A stretch of 64,000 bases of DNA from Viridothelium virens. Taxonomy: Eukaryota; Ascomycota; Dothideomycetes; Trypetheliales; Trypetheliaceae. The notes below the pieces were generated by a model. It made no database searches, was not told the DNA's origin, and saw nothing but the letters and a program-made list of their open reading frames with translations. The position numbers and the translations under genes are program-made. The stretch covers positions 62,001 through 126,000 of the forward strand of contig ML991826.1 of NCBI GenBank assembly GCA_010094025.1, written 5' to 3'. Below, one piece after another: positions 1 to 10,437 of this stretch (positions are counted from its first letter, which is position 1; the number at the start of each line of letters is the position of its first letter).

Positions 1-620
1 AGGTGTGGGCTGCTGTGTGGGACGTTTCCCGGAATGTCGTGTTCGAGCATTAGATAGGCCATTCTTTGCGAAAATGTACCTCGGCTCGTCTGCTTTTGCC
101 GAAAGTGGCATGAGTAGGCACGTCGTACGCGGAGAGGGGGAACTCCATTGAATTTTGCTCTTCGAGTCTCAGAGATCCAAATACCGCGAGGTTCGAAGCA
201 AAGAAGAATTGCGTTCGTCGGACGTTGTCGCGAAACAGAGGGGAGGTGTTGGATTTTCGGAGAGAGGATGGGTCTTACTGTGCTTGTTGCTTGGTTGCTA
301 CCTTAGGCACAAAGCGTTCTGGCGCAGACACAGATATCTGCGACCACGGTCCTTGGCGAGCTTGTAGCTGGCGTGACAGCTGACTACTCTTCCGTACCGT
401 CGTGTACTCCAGTACTTGGAATGGCTCGCTGAAATGCGGCGCGGCGTTGGTCTTAAAACCTGGAAAGCTGGCGCGCTTCAAGACGCTTCGGTAAGCACTA
501 GTGAGTGTCACAGCTCGATACAGCGAAGGGCAACAAACATCCTCACCACTCCAGTTCGCATGAAGGCAAGGCTTAGCGGGTGCAAACTACGAGGAACTGC
601 GTCCGAGCACCTGCAGACCA
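1..620. other. No recognised gene
   Basis: Several short open frames (largest 91 codons) overlap one another on both strands and none resembles a known family. The stretch is best read as the 5' flank of the methyltransferase gene that starts at 621. Nothing else was seen. Confidence 0.5.
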
Positions 621-1633
621 ATGTCGTGGGAAAGTCTGCCGTCTGGCCCAGCAACAACGAACGACCAGGACCAAGTGCTTCAGGAGCCTAAGAACACGTC
701 CAGCTTAGCCGCCTTCTTGCGACCAAAGACGCGCAAATTCATAGAAGAGTATGCCAAGGTACCCCCGGACAGAGTCGAGCGTCACATCAAAGCGATTGTG
801 CGTGCTACCGAATTTACACAGTTCGCCCCGCCCCTAATGACCTCGCGACTGATCTCTCGTCTCAGCAAACCCGAGCTTGGGCGATTTGTCCCTACCCCTC
901 GGTGGGGCAGATGACATGGCTCAACCCATCTATTCTGATTCATGCCTCTCACGATCGCATCTTATCGCGGCTAAAGGCAGGCGCTTCTATCGTCGACTGC
1001 GGCTGCATGATCGCTCCCGACTTACGGCAGCTCGCATACGAAGGAGCACCAAGCAATAAAATGTATGGCTTCGACGTCGAGCCACGATTCTTCGACCTCA
1101 GCTTCGACTTCTACAACGACCGGTCGAGCTTCCAGGGCAAGCTCCTGGAGGCGGATATCTTCAAGTCGCAGTCGCCGCTCAAGGATCTTGAAGGCCAGAT
1201 GGACATCATCTGGTGCGCTAAGTTCATGCACCTCTTCAATCGAGATACGCAGATTGCCGTGGCCGCCCGCCTGATCAAGCTATTGAAGCCAGCGCCGGGA
1301 ACCATGTTTGTGGGCTCGCAAAATGGCTTCCCAGTAGACTACGAGGTGCCCTTGTCTACTGGGGGCCAATACAGTCGAGTGAAAGGTTTCTGGCTTGGCA
1401 GTAAAGAGGGCATGGAGAAATTGTGGAAAGAGGTGTCTGACGAGACTGGGACTAAATGGGAGGTCGATGTTAGACTGCTGGATTTGAGGACGCTTGGGAT
1501 GCATCAGGATGACGGCAGCGAGGACAAGAGAAGGACTGGGTACAATCTGCAGTGGACTTGCACGAGGGTGGACGGGAAACATGCATTGATGTCGAAGATG
1601 AAGCGAGCGTTTGGAATGGATGGACGATCATGA
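621..1633 (+). CDS. SAM-dependent methyltransferase, AusD/AusJ-like
   Basis: Two exons, 621-797 and 866-1633, give a protein of about 314 residues. The 68-bp intron starts GTGCGT, ends CTCAG and restores the family block RAWAICPYPSVGQ just before the methyltransferase core. The core shows a glycine/cysteine-bearing motif I region (SIVDCGCMIAPDLR), a YGFDV acidic motif II, EADIF, the IIWCAKFMHLF segment and the ETGTKWEV C-terminal signature. This arrangement matches fungal Class I methyltransferases of the AusD/AusJ type found in meroterpenoid and other secondary-metabolite clusters. The substrate cannot be inferred. No polyketide synthase, prenyltransferase or terpene cyclase lies nearby, so it looks like an orphan tailoring enzyme. 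Family assignment is firm; the role is inference. Confidence 0.85.
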
Positions 1634-3404
1634 GGACGGACTTGGAGCGTCGTAATCTTGTTGATTTTCTATTTGAGCGTTGTATGAACGATCGATACCC
1701 ATCCTTCGGCAGACCGAGGATTTCACTATTTGTCAGGAGAATACTATTACCACTCAAGAGTCGCCTCGAGATCTGGAAGCCCGTCTCATTATATCGAGGG
1801 GTTGCACTGGTGGTGAATTCGGCGTGAAACAATCGGTGGTGAAAGTTTCAATTGTCGGAGGGCGAAGAGCCATTCGAAGCCCGAGTCTCTGCGATAGTAA
1901 GGTTGGTACACCAGTGTCTTGATAGTTAGTTATAGGATGAAACGATGAGATCGTTATCGTGATTGGGAACGTTCCAGGGTCTCGTCGTGGACATGGATTC
2001 TGATCCCGGCCTCAGCTTGGCGAGCGTGTCGCGAGCTCAGCGTTTCATTTCCGGCTCAGCCGTGTTGATGACTAGGCGGCATGTCTGTAAATGGCTAGTT
2101 GAACGAGCAATCCATCATCTTGTTCAGTTGAGCAGCGGCATGGGCTGGTAGTTGAATAGCTCACATAAGCGTATGGGCGAAGGCAAGTGCCAGCAGGTCT
2201 ATTGATTGGCTTTGTCGTACTCCGTGTATCAGTAGTACGAAACAGTACGGAGTCCTGCGTAGATTTTAAGACGGTTTACGGTGGGGAGTGATTTGCTGGT
2301 TCGCGTCTGGTCAATGGCTCATTAATTAGGCGGTACGTCGTCTATCGGCCACGGTGCTACAAATCCCCGAGATCCCAGAACGATGCGCAGGCATCAAGGT
2401 AATGTAAGGTAATTGCCTGAATCTTGGCACTCCGTACCCCTTTTTTTGTAAACTCAGAAAAAGGAGGAGGATTACGTCGATCAAGCCCGCTACCAGCCTT
2501 ACCAACTTTCCTGTTCCTTTGAAGATCCAATGTCAGATAAATTAAGCAACAGTACAGTAACGAACTTAAATAGAATTGGAAAAGTCAAAGTCGTTGGTTC
2601 TTGTCGGTGGAGATTGGTGAAGCACGCCGCAGAGGTTGTTCCTTTTGCAGTATGGAGTAGTAGTTCATCTTTGTTAGATCACCATGCGCTTGTGGGGTCT
2701 AGAAATTGCGGCCAAGATAGGCGAGAAGCGGCGATGTATCAACGGTCGCCCTTCGACCGAGGGACTCCCTGGCGCACTGGCATCGATATGGCCCGTAGCC
2801 TTTGTGCTATCCCCCCTTCTTGCATTGGGCCCTTTGCCGAATCCGCGTAAAGTAGTCACCGCGTGTCCGATGCTAGTGCAGGCTCCTTACGTTCGCAGCC
2901 ACGCGGTTGACGCAGCCTTTGTACCCCAATAATGGTATCGGTCTTTGATTGTACATATCCGGCTCAAAGAAAGGCCAAGCATATCGCAAGCCTTCCTTTA
3001 TCTGTCAATCCAGCGTACGCAACCTGCGAAGCTCTCAAGGCTCAGCCTGTCAACCTCGTGGTCGAACACTTGCTGCAGCACAGCCTCGCTCGCCTGACGC
3101 GAAAAACAGATGGGAACGCGCACCCTCTCCAGCTGAGCCCCTCGACGGTTAGAGATCTTCTAGGCCACACACGCCCAGCTCACTAAGGAAGACGGCCCTC
3201 ACATCACTTTCCGCATCGCCCAGTGATGCTTAACATAGGATTCGGATCGGTAACCCACTGCGCACCCCTGTCATAGAAGGCGTGTTGTCTCTTGTACCGA
3301 GTATTCACAGATAATAATCCCCAAGGTCCGCCCAACGTCCTCCGCACACCGGTCACCCTTGAGCTGAATGGACACACGACTACGACTTCCCCTCGACAGC
3401 CTTC
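1634..3404. other. Gene-poor spacer
   Basis: No convincing coding sequence. It contains an inverted pair ACTCCGT (2219-2225) / ACGGAGT (2247-2253) with a 21-nt loop, and another copy of ACTCCGTAC at 2429-2437; this 9-mer recurs elsewhere in the window. Open frames at 2530-2850 and 2932-3186 have no recognisable features. The 3' part is the promoter of the GT69 gene. Confidence 0.4.
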
Positions 3405-5086
3405 ATGTTTCCCCGATGGAATGGATATGAGCCTTTGGAGAAGTCCTCGTCGCAGGCAAGGGTCTCATCGTATTACTTGCAGGAGGCCGCAAGCTACCTT
3501 CTCCACCGACTGACCTCCGTCCCCCGCAACGTCTCCTGGATTACCCGTCAGCAGCCATGGACGCGACAACAACAGGTGAACAATTCCCACGACTATCGTG
3601 TACACCACCGCACATTACCGGCCTCATCTAGGCTGAGGCGCTTTTTTCGACGATTTTGTATTTTTCTAGCGATCTTACCCCATGTTCTTTTTATCTTTCT
3701 TGTATTTTGTGCCATTTTCTTCCCTTCGTATACGCGAGCCCCTGCTCGTTATGGCGTTCTCAGGGAGCGATCATCCAATTCTTCGGTTCCTGGACGAGCA
3801 AATCTCTTCAATGAGAAGGTCTTCATAGCCTCAAGTATCTACGACCCCGACGGCACCTTGACAGGAGGTGCGTGGGGAGAGGCCGTTCTAGACCTGATCG
3901 ATCTTCTTGGCCCCGACAACGTTTTCCTTAGTGTATATGAAAATGACCCGGACGAAATTGCCTACGCTTCTCTGGACGTGTTCCGCCGTGAGGTGCAATG
4001 TAAGTAAACTCATAGCCTAGAACGGCAGCAGAACTGATTGCTCTAGGCAATACTTCCATTGTTGCAGAACACCTCGACGCTGATCGCCTACCAAAAGCCT
4101 CTCTTCCTTCCGGAGAGGAGCGAGTACGCAGAATAGCATTCCTTGCCGACGTTCGAAATCGAGCTCTACGACCGCTTGAGGATCGGCATTCCCCAGCAAG
4201 CGGAATCACTTTTGACAAGCTTTTATTCCTTAATGATGTCATCTTCGATCCCGTAGATGCTGTTCAATTACTTTTCTCTACTAATGCCGATGCCAATGGA
4301 ACGGCTGATTATCGCGCCGCATGCGCTGTAGACTTCATCAACCCTTTTAAATTCTACGATACCTTCGCAACCAGAGATCTTCAAGGGTATTCCCTCGGTC
4401 TCCCGTTCTTTCCTTGGTTCAGCGGCAGCGGGAAGGCCGAGAGCAGGAACGATGTCCTAGCTCAAAAAGATGCAGTACGGGTACGTAGCTGCTGGGGAGG
4501 AATGGTTGCATTTGATGCAAAATGGTTTCAGCATGGGGAGCCTTCATCTACCAGCTTGTTCTCGACGTCGACCTCTCCTAATACGAAACCGCTACGCTTT
4601 ACCTACGACCACGAGCTCTTCTGGGACTCATCCGAATGTTGCCTTATCCATGCTCGTCTACAGACCTTCTCGCCCGCTCTACCTTCGGAAGAAACAGGAA
4701 TTTACATGAATCCCTATGTCCGCGTTTCGTATGATGAAGCAACATTTCATTGGCTCCATCTTGTGCGTCGTGTCGAGCGCACATTCACCTGGATCCATGG
4801 CCTTCTAACCTACTTGATTGGTATACGCATCAATTACCGTCGTACCGAGGAACCAGGAGACGTCGTATGGCGTTATACCTGGCAACCTAACAGCACAGTA
4901 GCTGAAGATCGTGATCCGGACATACCTAATGGATCATGGCAACTTGAGCAAACTACTGCGGGCCTGGGAGGCTACTGCGGTGTAGAACAAATGCTCGTCA
5001 TGGGCGACGGGCAAGAAGGACACCCTCGCTGGGAGAATGTTCCTTTCCCGAAAAGGCCTGCACAGACGATATTACCTGTAATATAG
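3405..5086 (+). CDS. GT69 glycosyltransferase (CAP59/CMT1-like alpha-1,3-mannosyltransferase)
   Basis: Two exons, 3405-3999 and 4047-5086, encode about 544 residues. The 47-bp intron (GTAAGT...CTCTAG) joins REVQ to CNTSIVAEHLD in phase. A basic cytoplasmic tail of about 80 residues is followed by one hydrophobic segment near residues 84-107, as in type II Golgi glycosyltransferases. Lumenal features of the cryptococcal mannosyltransferase family include SIYDPDG, the YENDPDE segment, RVRRIAFLADVRN, FLNDVIF, CAVDF, WGGMVAFDA and the terminal GYCGVEQ block. Known members transfer mannose in capsule or cell-wall glycan synthesis; the acceptor here is not predictable. It converges on the next gene with only about 80 bp between stop codons. 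Confidence 0.9.
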
Positions 5087-5165
5087 AGAAAGAAAATAGA
5101 CGGCCAATGTGCCATGCAGCATTGCAGCATTTGATTAGGACTTGTTGACCACCAGATATGTAATG

Positions 5166-6143
5166 TCACCTCTCCGACGCCCAAAAGGCATCTAGGATAT
5201 CCTGCTTGACCTCAAAAGCCCAATGATGGCAAGTCTGATGCATCACAGGACTCACTTCCCTTGAGTCCTCGTCTTCCCCATCATCAAACACATCGCGCAC
5301 GTCCATCGCCTTGTATTTCTTCAGCAGAAGTCGCCTCCACCGTCCCGTCTCCCCTACGCACTTCTTCCACCGCGATATCTGCCTCTCATCATCCTCACAC
5401 CTCCGCCCCAGAAAGAAACGACAATACCATTGAAACCAGCCCCTGACGTCGTACTTATGATTGATCCACCCGCTCGCCTCCCACTCCTCAATGCTCTGCC
5501 CGCACGCCACGCCGAACTTGTTGACCTCAGCATCGTACTCCGGGTTCGCCAGCACCCGCTCGACGTTCAGCCCCGCGACCCAGGACGACGGCAGCTCTTT
5601 CCAGTCATCGGAGACGGTGATCCCGAGGTGTCTTGAATACAGCGGGCGAAAGTACGAGCCGCCGAAGCAGCCTTCGCGCAGGATCTCTTCGGGAGATTTG
5701 TTCGGCGTGAAGTCCGCGTGGTCCGGGAATCGAAAGGCGCCGTGGGTGTCGCGCGTGGGAGACGGAGCTTCTGCCTTCCAGTCTGTCCAGCCTGCCCTGA
5801 TTTCCTCTACTCCAGCGATAGACGCGTCGATGGGCTCGTCCTTGGTCGTCTGTGGTGGAGGGGAGTTTTTAGAGCGGGTGGTCTTCTTGCGGGGGTTATT
5901 GCTGCGTGATGAGGGGATTGGTGTCGTAGAGACTTTCTCATCCGAGTATGAAGGGCGTTCTGAAGCTGCGATACGTGAGGATGAACGCGTCGGTCGGGGC
6001 GCGTCGAACTGATTGAGCTTGCGCTTTTTGGATGGTCTGGCGTCGTGGGATGACGGCTTTAACTTCGCGTCAAGGCCAAGTTCTTTGAGCAGACCTGCAT
6101 TGCGTTTGATCTTCTCGAGACGTTGGAGCTCGTAGGTACTCAT
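5166..6143 (-). CDS. Conserved fungal protein of unknown function
   Basis: Single exon of 325 residues. The N-terminus (YELQRLEKIKRNAGLLKELG) resembles the opening helix of WDR76/CMR1-type nuclear proteins, followed by a basic, Ser/Pro-rich linker (residues about 30-110). The C-terminal half is the conserved part: GGSYFRPLYSR, DDWKELP, VNKFGVACGQS, WEASGWI, RGWFQWYCRFFLGRR, DERQISRWKKC and a final SPVMHQTCHHWAF. I recall comparable sequences across filamentous fungi, all unnamed. The basic linker suggests a nuclear protein, but that is inference. No WD repeats or catalytic motif are present. Confidence 0.8.
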   Translation of the reverse strand: MSTYELQRLEKIKRNAGLLKELGLDAKLKPSSHDARPSKKRKLNQFDAPRPTRSSSRIAASERPSYSDEKVSTTPIPSSRSNNPRKKTTRSKNSPPPQTTKDEPIDASIAGVEEIRAGWTDWKAEAPSPTRDTHGAFRFPDHADFTPNKSPEEILREGCFGGSYFRPLYSRHLGITVSDDWKELPSSWVAGLNVERVLANPEYDAEVNKFGVACGQSIEEWEASGWINHKYDVRGWFQWYCRFFLGRRCEDDERQISRWKKCVGETGRWRRLLLKKYKAMDVRDVFDDGEDEDSREVSPVMHQTCHHWAFEVKQDILDAFWASER

Positions 6144-6941
6144 GGCGTCAAGGGATATGGATTTCTCGAAGATTGCCTTGGAGTTTCATCGTAGTATTAA
6201 TCGAAGGATTGTTCGTCGCTGTTCGTTGGTCCTTACAACAGGGTGACTGGTGACGTCAAGCGTACATCGTACTAGCTTCCAATGGGAATGATGCAGCTCG
6301 TACTTCCACTTCGCTGTTCTGGCTTTCATAGTATCTAGCGTAGAGTCAAAATCGTATCAGTGTTGCTTCACAGAATAAGTTACTGCCACGGTTTCTGTGG
6401 CTCTTATTCTTATGTCTTCGTCCATGTCAATCCTAAGACATTGTCACGGCTCCAGACATCTACTCGACACAATCATGTTGCACACAGATGTAGATCGATG
6501 CAGAGACTTATGAAGATAGAAGAACACAAACGTAGGTGGAAGGCATCCTTCAGTCTGCTACGGGAGGTGGATGGCAGTGAGCAAATCCCTGGTTTAGCAG
6601 TATGATAAAGGAGAAAGGAGACTTTTAGCCAAGCCAAGGATTGCACGATGGGCGCATTGACGACCAGAAGGCTTTGTCAAGTTCCAGATTCAAAGCAGCT
6701 TCAGAGCACGGAGGAGACCAGCCAAGATAGCTCGTGACTCATATGCTTGATCTCTCGCCCGTGCAATGGATGACACGGTAAGGGACTTAGAGCAAGAAGG
6801 GCGAGCAACACATGGCGCTAGTGTACATCGAATGATTAATATTTCTCGTAACTTTTCAATGTTTTCCTAACCAGCTTTTTAATATGATATAGATATCTTT
6901 CATCGTGAAAGGCTTGACGGGCGTGTAAAGTCTCATCACCC
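6144..6941. other. Intergenic spacer
   Basis: The upstream flank of the unknown protein (5166-6143, minus strand) and the 3' flank of the aldo-keto reductase. The only open frame of note (6360-6605, plus) has no family resemblance. Nothing else was seen. Confidence 0.4.
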
Positions 6942-8085
6942 TTAGACACCGTCCAACCCCTCAAACAAGGGGACTCCGTACGACTTGCTTGGATTGTTGA
7001 ACCGGTGTAGATACTTCTTTCCAACCTTGGCCAGGGATTTGTAATCGTCACTCTCCAGCCTGCATTCAAGTGCCCCGTGATTCTCTTGGATGTGTGAAAC
7101 TTGAGAACTTTTGGGTATGACGGAGGTCTTTCTGCTAATCCCCCATTTGAGTGCGACCTGAGGAACCGTACAGTCCTGCTTCTTGGCGATTTTCGTAAGC
7201 TCTGGGTTTTCCAGGAGCGCCGGCGGTGACTTTTTAGACGAAGCCTCTTTTTCCTTGTAAGTGGGGTTCAAGTTGGCAAGAGGAGAATAAGCCGTAACAT
7301 GAATGCCGTTCTCCTCATGCCATTGGAGCCACTCATTCTGTTGTAGGTATGGATGCATTTCCATTTGATGGACGGAAGGCTTGTGGGACGTCGCCTTGAT
7401 GAGGTTTTTGAGTTGACGAGGATCGAAGTTACTGACACCAATGTAGCGTGTCTTGCCTGTGTCCAGGAGTTTGGTCATGGCTTTCCAGGTCTGCAGGAAT
7501 TGTCAACAAATGTTACAATACCTAGGGACTCGGCGCGAGCAAGCTTACCTCTACATATGATTCTTCGATCATTCCACCCTCGGCGGCAACAGGCCAATGC
7601 ATCAGATAGAGATCCAGATATTGGAGGTTGAGCTCTGATAGGGTTTCGTCCAGACCTTCTTCAACCCGGTCTGGATCATGGTGATCATTCCAAAGCTTTG
7701 ATGTTATCCAAACCTCGTTTCTCTCCAAGCCGGCCTTCTTCAGACCATTTGCGATGCCGTTGCCAACCTCCTTTTGATTGCCATAGACCTTGGCACAGTC
7801 AATGTGACGGTAACCAGTCTGGAGGGCAGCGGAGACGGCATCAGAAGTATTTTGGGCGCTAACCCGGAGGTTCCAGGTGCCAAAACCTAAGAGAGGAATG
7901 GATTGGAGTTTGATAGGCGGACCATGACTCCCGAGCGGAACTTGGTCGGAGTGTGCTTGGCTGAGCGCAGCAAGCAAGAAAGCCAGCAGTGATACTGTCA
8001 CACACAACCCATTCATCAGATTCCGTGGCGACTCCTGCATTTTCGACCAGGCCGACATGTTGGAGGAAGATTGGGGAAAGTCCAA
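6942..8085 (-). CDS. Aldo/keto reductase with hydrophobic N-terminal leader
   Basis: Two exons, 8085-7549 and 7490-6942 (58-bp intron GTAAGC...CTGCAG), encode 361 residues, or 338 from the alternative Met at 8016. The complete AKR tetrad is visible: Asp96 (HIDCAK), Tyr101 (KVYGN), Lys130 (ITSKLW) and His163 (LMHWP). Cofactor-binding signatures are also present: GVSNFDP, QMEMHPYL, AYSPL and SVIPKSS. It should reduce carbonyl compounds with NADPH. The odd point is a hydrophobic segment (residues about 27-43, ending AALSQAHS) before the TIM barrel. From Met24 it would read as a classical signal peptide, whereas most AKRs are cytosolic. Substrate unknown. It lies head-to-tail with the transporter gene, which may or may not be functional linkage. 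Confidence 0.9.
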
Positions 8086-8567
8086 GTTCTTGTGGCGGGC
8101 ACTGCGTCAAGACGTGGAGGCATGATGTCACCTGTGCCGAAACTGGAGGTCCTATTTCTCGAGGCGATCACACAACCCATGGGCTTCAGGCCATGTGCAA
8201 TCCTAGACGGTTGCCTTTGTATTCAATTGGATGGGACATTAGCCCTCGTTGCATCAATACTAAATTTGCCATCTGATATCTCAATCACGAATTCTTCTCA
8301 TTGCTTCTAGGTGAACGGAAAGAATGCATTCTATAAAAGTATGTACGGTAATACGCTAGAAGGGGAAATCTCTGGTCTTCATCGCTCCGTGACATCACAT
8401 GGGCGTCCATGGTACGTTCCTATCGAAATTTTTCAACCACACGGAAATAGCCTTTGAAGTATGATCGGTATTTCGTCACTTGAGTAATGCCCTACGGACG
8501 ACCACCGAGGATGAGATCACGGTCAGAGATTGCAGCCCGTGAGCACTTCATAAAGTGGACCGGCACT
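8086..8567. other. Spacer upstream of the aldo-keto reductase
   Basis: Contains the promoter of the minus-strand aldo-keto reductase and the 3' end region of the transporter. A short TATAAAAG-like stretch occurs near 8331, but its distance and orientation do not tie it securely to either gene. No other feature was seen. Confidence 0.35.
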
Positions 8568-10437
8568 TTAGGCAACTTCGCCTTCCGTTCTGATCGTCTT
8601 CCTATGCAATCTCGAAAGCCAAGTGTTGGCGAAATATATACGCATGCTCTTACCCTTCCACATGAAGAGCAGCAGTACCAGGTTATTCGCAAGTATTATG
8701 CCACCAAACGCACCCGCGATAATTGTTGCATAACCGCTCTCAAGGATCCAGGTGAGAAGCTTGAAACTATTTCGATTTAGCGATTTCCAATTTGGAGATG
8801 CGAATTCTTTAGGTGGAGAGACTTACCCCATACCAAAACTGATTGCATTCTTACCGATATTCATCGCAATCAGCATTTCGGACATGTTGGCCGTGTAAGA
8901 GTCGATCGCGTAAGCCAATGTAAATGTAAAGAAGAAAAGTGCAGACCAGTCAAGCATAGCGACTCCTGCGAAGTATCCTATCCAGTGCAGATTCCTTTGG
9001 GCCACAAAGCCGTAGATAACGAGGCCCGCAGGTCCAATAAGCATGGCTGGGAGCATTACACCAAGACGCATCTCCGCTTCCCGGATGCCGTTATTCCTCT
9101 TTGTCAGATACGCAGCCAGACGGTCAGAACTGTTCGCAAAAGGAAGCGCAAGGCCGTAACCGATGATAAACGCAATGGCAATGAGACCAGAGTTGTTGGC
9201 ATTCCAGTTGTACGGTGGTTCCACAATCTTAAGAGGGAATGTGTAATTAAAGGCGAGCGCTGCACATCCGATGTAAATGCCAAAGCTTGTGATGACCCAT
9301 AGGACAGGCGGCACGAAATAGTAGGTGAACGATCGGACCATCATCATGAAGAATTCTGCATCGCGATCGTAGAAGCTCCATGGTTTCAAAGACTGGAGGT
9401 AAGTCTGTCTTTGTGGTCCTAAAGGTACCCCTTCGACCTCGACACTCAGGTGAGATACTTTCTGAGGCTCAACGAAGCTCGCCCCCTTTTGTAGTTCGAA
9501 ATCTTGTCCCGTCTCGGCCGGCGACTTCTCTACTGTCACAGTTGTCTTTCTTTTATAAGCAGTCTCGGGCACGAGGAAGAAGGCAACGATAAGCAAAGCC
9601 ATCCCAAATGCGAACTCGACATAGTAGAAGAGACGGAAGGAATAGCCTGCCGCAAGCATGTAACCGGCCGGAAGGCCGCCGATTGAGCCAAGAGAAAGCG
9701 CCGCAGTGTAGTAACTGATGCGTTTCCCGCGCTCATGCAAAAAGAAGATGTCGTTGACAGCTTGGACAGGCAGAGCCTCGCAAACACCGCTACCGGCGGC
9801 ATGGATTATGCGAGCGGCCATAAGTCCACCAAAAGACTGAGATAGAGCGCAGCCCAAGACCCCAAAGACATACTAGTGTTTCATATGTCAGACGCCTGAT
9901 TGGTTGTCGGGTTGCATTTCGCGGCTGCACTTACGAGGAGCATAGAAAGAATCATGGTTGGTCGTCGGCCAAACTTGACGTACATGGGGATCAAGACCAG
10001 ACATCCTTGGCATTGTCAGCCGCAAGCCGCGGACAAAGTTCAGCGTGTTACTGTACCTAAGCCAAAGGCAAGAGTCGGATAGGAACTCGTCTGAGAAGCG
10101 ACGGTGGGAGAGACATTGAACTCCTTTGAATATACAGAAATGTACACCGAAGATCCAATCAAAGTCGTGTTACACAAGAACGAGTAGAGAGAGTAAATGA
10201 TTAGGATAGTGTTCTTCTTTGCGGCCGGCCACTGTCAGAGTAGTTAGTCCAATAGCTCTGCTCGTCAACCTCTGAAGTCTGCATGCATACTTGCAAAGGA
10301 TCATTCGGATCTTCGGCTGGTACTGGGAACAGTGCCTGGCCATATGCAGTATCATCACCTTCCACTGCTCTTAGATCGACGGTGCCAGGAATTTCTTCAT
10401 GCGCATGACTGCGGAAGCTGTTAACAGAACCATCTCC
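8568..10437 (-). CDS. MFS transporter, DHA1 family (first exon unresolved)
   Basis: Five exons were resolved on the minus strand: 10437-10291, 10231-10057, 10005-9935, 9872-8827 and 8766-8568, joined by introns of 51-62 bp. Together they give 545 residues. After an acidic N-terminal tail come WPAAKKNTILI (start of TM1), SQTSSYPTLAFGLG, the motif A loop YVKFGRRP, the RIIHAAGSGVCEALP block, a long central loop ending in YLQSLKPWSFYDRDAE, and a final helix pair closing with SRLHRKTI. These are hallmarks of fungal DHA1 drug:H+ antiporter-like carriers. The resolved part begins GDGSVNS without a Met, and a stop lies just upstream in frame. A short first exon beyond about 10443 must exist, but I could not place it. 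Substrate unknown. Confidence 0.85.

Noticed and set aside
8822-8828. Stop of the transporter at the end of the long exon (8823)
   Set aside because: A donor GTAAGT sits there, and joining to 8766 restores the last helix pair (FKLLTWILESGY), so this is an intron and not the gene end.
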